5,189 bases of DNA from JAGOUY01 sp964541725 (lineage in GTDB: Bacteria; Patescibacteriota; Patescibacteriia; 2-12-FULL-60-25), in contig CAZIQG010000071.1 of NCBI GenBank assembly GCA_964541725.1, positions 1-5,189 of the forward strand, read 5' to 3'. Made by a program: the position numbers and the translations under genes. The stretch's first letter is position 1, and every line of letters starts with the position of its first letter. The notes under the pieces are model-generated. The model was not told the DNA's origin. It did not search any database and saw nothing but the letters and a program-made list of their open reading frames with translations. Below, piece by piece: positions 1-5,031 of the stretch.

Positions 1-15
1 CGTCTCTTTCTTCGT

Positions 16-696
16 ATGCCCTCTGTGCCCCGTCTCGGTCTTAATGAAACAGAAACAAAAATCTGGAATGCCTTGGCACGCAAGAGTCCTTTATCGATCG
101 TCGAGCTAGCAGACCTAACAGGGAAAACACGCCCCACCGTCTACAAATATCTTGCTCGTTTGCAGAAAGAGGGGTTTGTTCTCGCGGTAAAGAAAGGAAA
201 AAGAATTGTGTACGCTCTTAACAAGAATAAGCACCCGCTCGATCGTCCACGAAAAGGGGAACGTCATCCCAAGGCGGATCCAGACGTACAGGTCTATCGC
301 GGAAAAGATATCCGGAAGGTATGGGAGCGCCTTTTAGAGGAATTACCTAAAAAGGCCATCTTCTATCGCTATGATGGCTATGGCTCCAGTCAGTCGTTGG
401 TCGGCATCATGCCCACCAACAACTACCAAATCATCGAGGACAAAAAACTCGAGAGGTTTGTTATCACGAACGACGCCTTACGCCGTGGAGTCTATAAAAA
501 ACGCGTCGAATGCGCTTCTCGCAAATTACCGGCATCATTCGACCGCTTTGAACAGGGGATCACACAGTTTATCTTTGGAGACACAATCGCCCTCGTTGAT
601 CTGACGAAGCAGGTCGCATTTATGATTGAAAATAAGGCGTTAGCAGAGTATCACCGCAAGCTTTTCCAATTTTTGTACCGACAACTCCCAGAATAG
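16..696 (+). CDS. TrmB-family HTH transcriptional regulator with C-terminal sensor domain
   Basis: This is a 226-aa DNA-binding regulator. Residues about 7-72 form a winged helix-turn-helix of the TrmB type: LGLNETETKIWNAL opens the domain, SIVELADLTGKTRPTVYKYL is the HTH with its recognition helix, and AVKKGKRIVYAL is the wing. A basic linker (about 73-95) leads to a C-terminal domain beginning GKDIRKVWERLLEEL. Its end (FIFGDTIALVDL, then MIENKALAEYHRKLFQFLY) resembles the effector/sensor half of TrmB-like regulators common in CPR genomes. The ligand cannot be read from the sequence. The start fits the family N-terminus, but codons 1-15 of the window are open in the same frame, so a start further upstream is not excluded. 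No Shine-Dalgarno sequence is visible in the 15 bases available. A perfect 18-bp palindrome lies 2 bp past the stop and is a candidate target. The domain call is firm; the regulated pathway is unknown. Confidence 0.85.
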   Translation: MPSVPRLGLNETETKIWNALARKSPLSIVELADLTGKTRPTVYKYLARLQKEGFVLAVKKGKRIVYALNKNKHPLDRPRKGERHPKADPDVQVYRGKDIRKVWERLLEELPKKAIFYRYDGYGSSQSLVGIMPTNNYQIIEDKKLERFVITNDALRRGVYKKRVECASRKLPASFDRFEQGITQFIFGDTIALVDLTKQVAFMIENKALAEYHRKLFQFLYRQLPE

Positions 697-698
697 AG

Positions 699-716
699 TG
701 TAAAAATATTTTTACA
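699..716. promoter_or_regulatory. Perfect 18-bp palindrome, candidate operator for the TrmB-like regulator
   Basis: TGTAAAAATATTTTTACA is identical to its own reverse complement over all 18 bases. It lies between the regulator stop and the 290-aa gene, about 38 bp upstream of the candidate -10 box. A homodimeric winged-HTH regulator would be expected to bind such a dyad, so an operator for the downstream gene is the simplest reading (inference). It has no GC stem and no proper loop or U-tract, which argues against an intrinsic terminator. I saw no second copy in the window. Confidence 0.5.
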
Positions 717-728
717 TAAATAGTGACG

Positions 729-759
729 TTCACCCGATCTTAAAAAACAGTGATATATT
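729..759 (+). promoter_or_regulatory. Candidate extended -10 promoter for the 290-aa gene
   Basis: An extended -10 element TGATATATT (751-759; hexamer TATATT 754-759, five of six consensus positions) is preceded at 19 bp by a weak -35, TTCACC (729-734). Initiation about 7 nt downstream would fall near 765-767, giving an mRNA that begins at or just inside the GAGGAG ribosome-binding site, so the leader would be very short. The 18-bp palindrome lies upstream of the -35. Confidence 0.4.
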
Positions 760-764
760 TTTTC

Positions 765-770
765 GAGGAG
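765..770 (+). promoter_or_regulatory. Shine-Dalgarno site for the 290-aa gene
   Basis: GAGGAG lies 8 nt before the ATG at 779. It is one of only two clear ribosome-binding sites in the window. It supports both the reality of the gene and the choice of start. Confidence 0.7.
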
Positions 771-778
771 AGATCACC

Positions 779-1651
779 ATGGGAATGCAGGTCGACCGTT
801 ACGACAATGGAGACGCACAGTTCATTCTCTATTCAGATGGAGACATCCGCCCGCCCACTGAGCCCGGTAAGAGGTCGCGACACGAGTTCATCGTTTACGT
901 AACGCGAGAATCTCTCGTCTCCGCCCAGGTGGATTCTGGGGGGATGGTCGAGGTGACCGTCCGTGAAGGACGGCAGATTTACGAGGAATTCGGTGACGGG
1001 CACTGGATTCTGTGGCATCGAGAATACCGCGCCAAGTTTCCGTATGCTTTCCTCGCCCGGCGTGGGCTGGAAGCAGGATACAGTCAGCTGTTTCCGCACC
1101 TGTCGGACCTCTATCAAAAACCGAGCGTACAGCTGTCAGCGGATCTGGTCGTCGACATCGAGGTATCGGACGCCCCTCTGACGCCAAGCGAATTCAGAGA
1201 TGGGATACACCGATTCAGAGATAAGAGTGAGTACTGGTCTGAAGAGCATCTGGCCTATTACCTGAGTCGGTTCGTCGATGTGGACAGAGGCGAGTGCGGG
1301 CCGGTAAAGCTCGCCTTCGTGCATCTCGCGCATGACTACCTGGAGCAGGATGGATACGCACGCTTTGCGTATGACAAGTCCATCGAGTATGCCGCGCATA
1401 AACGTACCGGGATTAAGCGCCAGGCGACCGTTCGAGAAGTCCTCGCTTTTTCGAAGAGGTATGACGTAGACCAGTTCGCTTCCGTTATGGCTCTCGGAAC
1501 TTCTGTTCAAAACTGGGATTCGGTGAAGCGGTCACACATTACGCAATATCCACGCATGATCTTTCAGGGGCACGTACGCTCTCTCGATTTCCTGCGGGAT
1601 GACACCGGCTATGGAGGACGAGGAGAGATGTATCTCGCCGTAGTCGTCTGA
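779..1651 (+). CDS. Unrecognised 290-aa protein, GC-richer than its neighbours
   Basis: I do not recognise this protein. It is predicted to be soluble: no signal peptide and no membrane segment are evident, and it is rich in Asp, Glu, Arg, Tyr and Phe. The N-terminal half looks beta-rich (QFILYSDGDIRPP, HEFIVYVTRESLV, VEVTVREGRQIYEEFGDGHW). The middle is more helical and aromatic (FRDKSEYWSEEHLAYYLSRF at about 146-165, then KLAFVHLAHDYLEQDGYARF). The end is hydrophobic (EMYLAVVV). No catalytic signature is obvious. A good Shine-Dalgarno sequence, an extended -10 promoter and an uninterrupted frame argue for a real gene. The DNA is GC-richer than its flanks: spot counts give 62% (901-960) and 57% (1381-1440), against 48% (121-180) in the regulator and 42% (2101-2160) in pyrH. 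The same bias explains several spurious open frames here and suggests horizontal acquisition. The position behind a TrmB-like gene and palindrome suggests it is that regulator's target. Confidence 0.72.
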   Translation: MGMQVDRYDNGDAQFILYSDGDIRPPTEPGKRSRHEFIVYVTRESLVSAQVDSGGMVEVTVREGRQIYEEFGDGHWILWHREYRAKFPYAFLARRGLEAGYSQLFPHLSDLYQKPSVQLSADLVVDIEVSDAPLTPSEFRDGIHRFRDKSEYWSEEHLAYYLSRFVDVDRGECGPVKLAFVHLAHDYLEQDGYARFAYDKSIEYAAHKRTGIKRQATVREVLAFSKRYDVDQFASVMALGTSVQNWDSVKRSHITQYPRMIFQGHVRSLDFLRDDTGYGGRGEMYLAVVV

Positions 1652-1715
1652 GAATAACGAGCTATTTTGAGCGAGGTTGCTCTCCCGGGGCTTTTTCAGT
1701 ACTCTGCGAGCATCT

Positions 1716-2405
1716 ATGCAGCCTAGCGCCCCCATTGTCATTTCCCTTGGCGGATCCCTCGTGGCTCCTCCAACGGGGATAAATACAGACTTTCTTAAAG
1801 CGTTTCGCTCTCTGATTACCGAGGAGGTACACAAGGGCAAGCGCTTTATTCTTGTTATCGGCGGAGGATCGACGGCGCGCGTCTATATGCATGCCGCCAA
1901 AGAAGTCGTGCCTTTGGAGGAAGAAGATATGGACTGGTTGGGGATTCATGCCACGCGCATTAATGCTCATTTGTTGCGCACCGTCTTCCGTGACCACGCT
2001 CATCCAGTAGTTTGTAAAGATCCGCGTCGCAAGATGCGCTGGACTAGTCAAATTCTGATCGGAGCTGGTTGGCGTCCGGGTTGGTCAACGGATTATATTG
2101 CCGCTCGGTTGGCATGTCTTTACAATGCCGAACAGATTATCAATCTTACAAATATCGAACGTGTCTACGACAAAGATCCTGGCAAACACGTTGATGCCGT
2201 CCCTTTTGATCGCATTGAGTGGAAAGAATTTAGAAAAATTGTAGGGACGAAATGGTCACCCGGGTTAAATGCTCCCTTTGATCCGATTGCTTCAACCTTT
2301 GCCGCAAAACATGAGCTAAAAGTCATCATCGCTAAAGGTACGGATCTGATGAATCTGAAAAAAATCCTAGAAGGCAAATCCTTCCTAGGAACAATGATTG
2401 AATAA
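1716..2405 (+). CDS. pyrH: Uridylate (UMP) kinase, archaeal-type
   Basis: This cytosolic enzyme of de novo pyrimidine nucleotide synthesis phosphorylates UMP to UDP with ATP. The 229-aa protein has the amino-acid-kinase fold signatures in order: SLGGSL at 10-15, IGGGSTAR at 48-55, DWLGIHATRINAHLLR at 73-88, GWRPGWSTDYIAA at 118-130, NLTNIERVYDKDP at 143-155 and SPGLNAPFDP at 181-190, ending SFLGTMIE. The spacing and the GIHATRINAHLL region resemble the archaeal/CPR form more than the classical bacterial PyrH. ATG 1716 is chosen because it places VISLGGS close to the N-terminus. An in-frame TTG at 1677 would add 13 residues with no family support. Only CGAG (1707-1710) precedes the ATG, so translation may be leaderless or Shine-Dalgarno-weak. 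The gene may be co-transcribed with the 290-aa gene 64 bp upstream. It converges on fba with 8 bp between stops, and its 3' end carries the opposing gene's terminator. Confidence 0.93.
   Translation: MQPSAPIVISLGGSLVAPPTGINTDFLKAFRSLITEEVHKGKRFILVIGGGSTARVYMHAAKEVVPLEEEDMDWLGIHATRINAHLLRTVFRDHAHPVVCKDPRRKMRWTSQILIGAGWRPGWSTDYIAARLACLYNAEQIINLTNIERVYDKDPGKHVDAVPFDRIEWKEFRKIVGTKWSPGLNAPFDPIASTFAAKHELKVIIAKGTDLMNLKKILEGKSFLGTMIE
2358..2390 (-). terminator. Intrinsic terminator for the pfkB-like/fba operon, inside the pyrH 3' end
   Basis: Read on the minus strand, TCCTAGGAAGG (2390-2380) pairs with CCTTCTAGGA (2374-2365) across a five-base loop, with one bulged G. It is followed directly by seven T (2364-2358). 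This is a canonical hairpin plus U-tract beginning 24 bp past the fba stop. On the plus strand the hairpin has no U-tract after it, so pyrH transcription should not stop here. Confidence 0.8.
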
Positions 2406-2413
2406 GAGGGATT

Positions 2414-3331
2414 TTACGCCTTTCCGTGGCTGCCAAACAACCGAATCTTATACCTCGCGACTTCCGTCATGAGTAAGCTGGCTGGTTCCAATAGCTTCCG
2501 AGGATCAATAACGGTCGGCAGGTCGTGGAGGGCTTCACGCACTCCCGCCGTAAATGCCAAGCGTAAATCCGTATCAATATTAATTTTGGCGATTCCAAGC
2601 GGAATCGCTTTTTTTATATCTTCATCCAACACGCCGCGCGCTTCTCCTAATTTTGCACCATATTTCTCGGCTAACTCAACCACATTCTCCATCACTCCTG
2701 ATGCACCGTGCAGGACCAGTGGTAGTTTTATACGTTTTGAAATCTCCTTCAGACGCTCCAAGTCTAGGTGTGTGATGCCTTTAAATTTATACGCCCCATG
2801 CGCCGTTCCAATCGCGACGGCGAGTGCATCACACCCCGTTTCTTTCACGAATTGAACCGCCTGTTCAGGATTCGTCAAAACAGCATCCCGTTCGTGTACG
2901 TTTACGAGATCCTCAATCCCTTTAATTGATCCGAGCTCCGCCTCCACTGACACGCGTTTCGCCTTGGCCCATTTCACGACCTGTTTTGTGTTACGGACAT
3001 TCTCAAGATAGGGGAGAGCCGATCCATCAAACATGACACTCGTATAACCAGAGTCGATCGCTTGTTTAATCGTTTTTAGGTTCTTCCCATGATCTAAATG
3101 CATCACAACAGGAATCTTGCTCTTTGCCGCCACAGACACCATCGCGAGTAAATAATCCATGCCCGCATACTCAATCGCGCCTTCACTTGTCTGCACGATA
3201 ATCGGCGAACGCTCTAAAACGGCAGCTTGAATGACCGATTTGAGCATCTCTAGATCATTGATATTTAACGCTGGAATGGCGTATTTACCCGCACGCGCTT
3301 TTTTAAGCAGAGAGGCAGAGGAAGTGAGCAT
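2414..3331 (-). CDS. fba: Class II fructose-1,6-bisphosphate aldolase
   Basis: This zinc-dependent aldolase reversibly splits fructose-1,6-bisphosphate into dihydroxyacetone phosphate and glyceraldehyde-3-phosphate in glycolysis/gluconeogenesis in the cytosol. The 305-aa TIM-barrel protein shows the family motifs: VVMHLDHGKN at 75-84 (catalytic Asp80, zinc ligand His81), VEAELGSIKG at 129-138, AIGTAHGAYKF at 173-183 (zinc ligand His178), LPLVLHGASGV at 203-213 (zinc ligand His208) and GIAKINIDTDLR at 246-257. The segment between LHGASGV and the KINIDTD strand is longer than in the short GatY/KbaY-like enzymes. It matches the longer class II form seen in, for example, Thermotoga, so it is not a foreign insertion. 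A tagatose-bisphosphate aldolase is the main alternative. The start at MLTSSASLLKKARAGKYAIPALN fits the family, although no Shine-Dalgarno sequence precedes it. It follows the PfkB-family kinase by 45 bp on the same strand and is probably co-transcribed with it. Confidence 0.94.
   Translation of the reverse strand: MLTSSASLLKKARAGKYAIPALNINDLEMLKSVIQAAVLERSPIIVQTSEGAIEYAGMDYLLAMVSVAAKSKIPVVMHLDHGKNLKTIKQAIDSGYTSVMFDGSALPYLENVRNTKQVVKWAKAKRVSVEAELGSIKGIEDLVNVHERDAVLTNPEQAVQFVKETGCDALAVAIGTAHGAYKFKGITHLDLERLKEISKRIKLPLVLHGASGVMENVVELAEKYGAKLGEARGVLDEDIKKAIPLGIAKINIDTDLRLAFTAGVREALHDLPTVIDPRKLLEPASLLMTEVARYKIRLFGSHGKA
2589..2615 (+). terminator. Plus-strand intrinsic terminator downstream of pyrH, inside fba
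   Basis: On the plus strand GCGATTCC (2589-2596), loop AAGC and GGAATCGC (2601-2608) form a perfect 8-bp stem followed by seven T (2609-2615). It lies 184 bp past the pyrH stop, antisense within fba codons for KKAIPLGIAK. On the minus strand the same hairpin is not followed by a U-tract, so fba expression should pass. It would end pyrH read-through, leaving a 3' UTR antisense to the fba end. Confidence 0.75.
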
Positions 3332-3340
3332 AGAAAGGGG

Positions 3341-3354
3341 TATCAGGTATCAGG
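3341..3354. repeat. Tandem heptamer TATCAGG x2 in the kinase-fba spacer
   Basis: Two exact head-to-tail copies of TATCAGG (CCTGATA on the transcribed strand) lie directly upstream of the fba start. They occupy the place where a ribosome-binding site would be expected. Function is unknown; replication slippage is the simplest origin. Confidence 0.7.
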
Positions 3355-3361
3355 GATTAGG

Positions 3362-3376
3362 CCGAGCTCAGCTCGG
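3362..3376. repeat. Palindromic hairpin directly after the kinase stop codon
   Basis: CCGAGCTCAGCTCGG has two 7-bp complementary arms around a single central base, and it abuts the TAA of the PfkB-family gene on the minus strand. In RNA it would form a short GC-rich hairpin with about five CCGAG/CTCGG pairs once a loop is allowed. No U-tract follows, so it is not a classical terminator. It could stabilise or separate the two halves of the operon mRNA (inference). Confidence 0.6.
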
Positions 3377-4381
3377 TTAAATCCGTTTAGCTTGTATTTT
3401 TATAAATTGTTTAAGCACCTTATGTATTTTCCCTTCTGATAAAAGTCCCGCCTGCGGTCCAATGTACTGCACGACGCTCCAAGCTTGGGCGCTTCCGTAA
3501 CGTAACGCCTCCGGCAAGGTTTTTCCTTGGAAACGTGCGTAGGAAAATGCCGTCGCAAAACTATCTCCCGCCCCTGTTCGCTCCACTTCCTTTCCGGGAA
3601 ACATGGGGCAATGCCATTGTTCATCTCCATCCGTTGCGTAGGAGCCTTTTACGCCGTCCGTAATCACCGTAATAGCTGCTTTATAGAGATGAAGCTGTTC
3701 GAGGAGCTCTGGGACAGGGCTTGGTTCACAATCGAGGAGTAATTCCGCCTCTTCTTTATTAACAATGAAGACCTCTGAACGAGCAATCACGGGTTTGAGT
3801 GCCTTCAAGCCGCGTCGTAACTGGTGCGTGCCGGGATTGAACGTAAGCTTCGTGTCAGGATGCTCTTTAAGATAAGCAAGGAGTTGTTTCTCAAGCCCTT
3901 CATGGCCTTTGCCAAGGGAGCTATAGTAAATCCAGCCAGCCTTTGGAAGTTCAGGAAGATGGAATTTATAGGGTTGGTGATAGACGAGAATGGTACGCTC
4001 ACCTTGAAAAGAGAGAATCGTCGAATAATTCGTTTCCAATTTTTTGTCACGCACCACCAAGTGCGTAGCGATCCCTTCTTGCCGCCAATGGTTCAAAATC
4101 ATCTGCCCCGTTTCATCATTTCCTACCGTACTGACCATGGCAGCAGATAGCCCTAAGCGCGAAAACCCGACCGCCGCATTAGAAGAATTTCCTGCTCCCG
4201 GAATCTTGGTAATCTTCTCCGCCGGGACTTTTTCCCCGTAAGGAAGGCATAATTGGCACGCCTCTTTTTTCAAGACGCAAGATACACTGGCCTCATGGAT
4301 CGTCACAAACACATCCAGCATGCAGTCGCCAATCGCAATCACATCAAAAAAGGAACGTTTCATAGGGTACGAGCGTATCAT
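3377..4381 (-). CDS. PfkB-family carbohydrate/nucleoside kinase
   Basis: This is a ribokinase-fold, ATP-dependent kinase of 334 aa from the chosen start. Visible motifs (numbered from that start) are: FFDVIAIGDCMLDVF at 11-25, the N-terminal strand with the substrate Asp; GAGNSSNAAVGFSRLG at 62-77, PfkB signature 1; NKEEAELL at 208-215, the NxxE magnesium motif; VITDGVKGS at 239-247; and ERTGAGDSFATAFSYAR at 267-283, signature 2 with the anion hole and catalytic base Asp273. The substrate is not determined by these motifs. The GGN-like signature suits fructokinase, adenosine-kinase or sugar-kinase groups as well as phosphofructokinase. The fba neighbour makes a fructose-6-phosphate or related sugar-phosphate substrate attractive (inference). 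The ATG at 4381 is preceded by GAGGA at 4 nt. A GTG at 4411 would add ten residues without a ribosome-binding site, and an ATG at 4363 also lacks one. The gene is divergent from the YtxH-like gene. A cysteine cluster (CVLKKEACQLC, 35-45) lies in the lid region. Confidence 0.88.
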   Translation of the reverse strand: MIRSYPMKRSFFDVIAIGDCMLDVFVTIHEASVSCVLKKEACQLCLPYGEKVPAEKITKIPGAGNSSNAAVGFSRLGLSAAMVSTVGNDETGQMILNHWRQEGIATHLVVRDKKLETNYSTILSFQGERTILVYHQPYKFHLPELPKAGWIYYSSLGKGHEGLEKQLLAYLKEHPDTKLTFNPGTHQLRRGLKALKPVIARSEVFIVNKEEAELLLDCEPSPVPELLEQLHLYKAAITVITDGVKGSYATDGDEQWHCPMFPGKEVERTGAGDSFATAFSYARFQGKTLPEALRYGSAQAWSVVQYIGPQAGLLSEGKIHKVLKQFIKIQAKRI

Positions 4382-4385
4382 ATCA

Positions 4386-4390
4386 TCCTC
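4386..4390 (-). promoter_or_regulatory. Shine-Dalgarno site deciding the kinase start
   Basis: On the minus strand GAGGA ends 4 nt before the ATG at 4381. The alternative starts (GTG 4411 and ATG 4363) have nothing comparable, so this site selects the 334-aa form. The spacing is slightly short. Confidence 0.55.
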
Positions 4391-4398
4391 GCGTTTTC

Positions 4399-4427
4399 TT
4401 GTCGTTTTCACGCGGAGTCTCTATGAT
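4399..4427 (+). promoter_or_regulatory. Sigma70-like promoter for the YtxH-like gene
   Basis: TTGTCG (4399-4404) and TATGAT (4422-4427) are separated by exactly 17 bp and match the -35 and -10 consensus at four and five of six positions. Initiation would fall near 4434, leaving a leader of about 23 nt. It lies in the 75-bp divergent gap shared with the kinase gene. I could not identify a convincing minus-strand promoter in the same gap. Confidence 0.55.
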
Positions 4428-4456
4428 CTAAGAACGATTCTTATCTCCTACTTAAT

Positions 4457-4792
4457 ATGGCAAAACCACAAAAGAAATCCTCTCACTTAGGTGTTGGCAT
4501 GATGGTCGGGTCTGTCATGGGCTTGGCCGCGGGATTTTTCCTGAACTCACGCAAAGGCAAAGAACTCACCAAGGACGCAGAAAAGAAGGCTTTGCAGTTA
4601 CAAGCAAAGATCATGAAGAAGGTGCAAGACGTCGAAGCATTATCCAAAGAAAAGTACACAGAAGTCGTCAACGATGTCTTAGCCTACTACGAAAAGACCC
4701 AAGAAATCGCGAAAAAAGAAGTCCCAGAAGTCCGATCCATGCTCCTCAAAAAATGGAAAACCATTGAGAGCAAATTGAAAGAATTGGAATAA
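4457..4792 (+). CDS. YtxH-like small membrane-anchored coiled-coil protein
   Basis: This is a 111-aa protein with the layout of YtxH/gas-vesicle GvpP-like proteins. It has a short basic N-terminus (MAKPQKKSSH), then one glycine-rich hydrophobic segment at about 11-29 (LGVGMMVGSVMGLAAGFFL) that could span the membrane. A charged NSRKGKELTKDAEKKA stretch follows, then a long Lys/Glu-rich amphipathic helix or coiled coil to the end. The GFFLNSRKGKEL junction is typical of the family (AGxxxAPxxGxxxR-like in its relatives). Proteins of this sort are linked to stress in Firmicutes, but no molecular activity is established, and none is claimed here. A good promoter lies upstream. No Shine-Dalgarno sequence precedes the ATG; the leader is pyrimidine-rich. 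The gene stands alone, with the kinase divergent and rsmE beyond a 285-bp spacer. Confidence 0.78.
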   Translation: MAKPQKKSSHLGVGMMVGSVMGLAAGFFLNSRKGKELTKDAEKKALQLQAKIMKKVQDVEALSKEKYTEVVNDVLAYYEKTQEIAKKEVPEVRSMLLKKWKTIESKLKELE

Positions 4793-4794
4793 GC

Positions 4795-4834
4795 GAAGTA
4801 GGGGAGTAGGTGTTCCGCTTGGTAGAGAAGTAGG
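4795..4834. repeat. Degenerate AGTAGG repeat patch in 8-bp register
   Basis: AGTAGG occurs at 4797-4802, 4805-4810 and 4829-4834, so offsets are 8 and 24 bp, both multiples of eight. Two copies sit in an exact GAAGTAGG octamer and one in GGAGTAGG. The units between are diverged. This looks like a decayed tandem octamer array just past the YtxH-like stop. A weak bulged stem (4791-4797 with 4813-4820) overlaps it but lacks a U-tract. Confidence 0.45.
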
Positions 4835-4867
4835 TAAGAAATTTCCCGTTTCTCCCTCCCTCATCTA

Positions 4868-5031
4868 GGGCTCACATACTTACAACTTTTTTATCCTGAC
4901 AGCTGTCTGAGCAAGGAGACGATGCCGTTGCTCTCGATTTGAGGCTGCAGGCATCGGCTCCGGTCCGCTACAAATAGCTTTAGCGGAATGCGATTTCTGT
5001 CAGGATAAAAAAGTTGTAAGTATGTGAGCCC
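4868..5031. repeat. 164-bp element with perfect 35-bp terminal inverted repeats (MITE-like or structured RNA)
   Basis: The left arm 4868-4902 (begins GGGCTCACATAC, ends ATCCTGACAG) is the exact reverse complement of the right arm 4997-5031. All 35 positions pair, and pairing stops at the next base on both sides. The 94-bp interior has no supportable gene. It contains further dyads: 4909-4914 with 4928-4933, 4920-4926 with 4950-4956, and 4964-4970 with 4981-4987. A GACAGCTGTC palindrome (4898-4907) lies at the inner edge of the left arm. Long perfect terminal repeats around a short non-coding core are what a non-autonomous transposable element looks like; a stable transcribed RNA is the alternative. 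A clean target duplication is not visible: the flanking octamers CTCATCTA and ATCGCCTA agree at only five of eight positions. No transposase is in the window. Confidence 0.85.

Noticed and set aside
699..716. Palindrome as an intrinsic terminator of the regulator gene
   Set aside because: It consists almost entirely of A and T, leaves no loop, and has no T-run after a GC stem. An operator fits better.
723..733. Second dyad GTGACGTTCAC next to the palindrome
   Set aside because: It has only 4-bp arms around three bases, so it is likely to be chance.
833..1510. Several open frames on both strands within the 290-aa gene
   Set aside because: They arise from the GC-rich composition. None has a ribosome-binding site, and the 779-1651 frame is longer with a good Shine-Dalgarno sequence.
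1669..1696. Possible terminator between the 290-aa gene and pyrH
   Set aside because: Only a 4-bp GAGC/GCTC stem is seen, and it is not adjacent to the T5 run at 1692-1696. This is too weak to call.
1677..1715. TTG start adding 13 residues to PyrH
   Set aside because: The extension (MLSRGFFSTLRAS) lies before the conserved N-terminal strand and has no family match. The ATG at 1716 fits better.
2469..2855. 128-codon plus-strand open frame inside fba
   Set aside because: It is antisense to conserved aldolase motifs and has low-complexity Ser/Arg/Pro content.
3824..4150. 108-codon plus-strand open frame inside the kinase gene
   Set aside because: It is antisense to the PfkB coding region and shows no recognisable domain.
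4382..4411. GTG start adding ten residues to the kinase
   Set aside because: There is no Shine-Dalgarno sequence upstream, and the added residues are non-conserved. The ATG at 4381 has GAGGA in front.
4868..5031. Integron attC site
   Set aside because: The arms do not carry the RYYYAAC/GTTRRRY core sites in the right place. The repeat is perfect, not an imperfect attC-type fold, and no cassette or integrase context is present.
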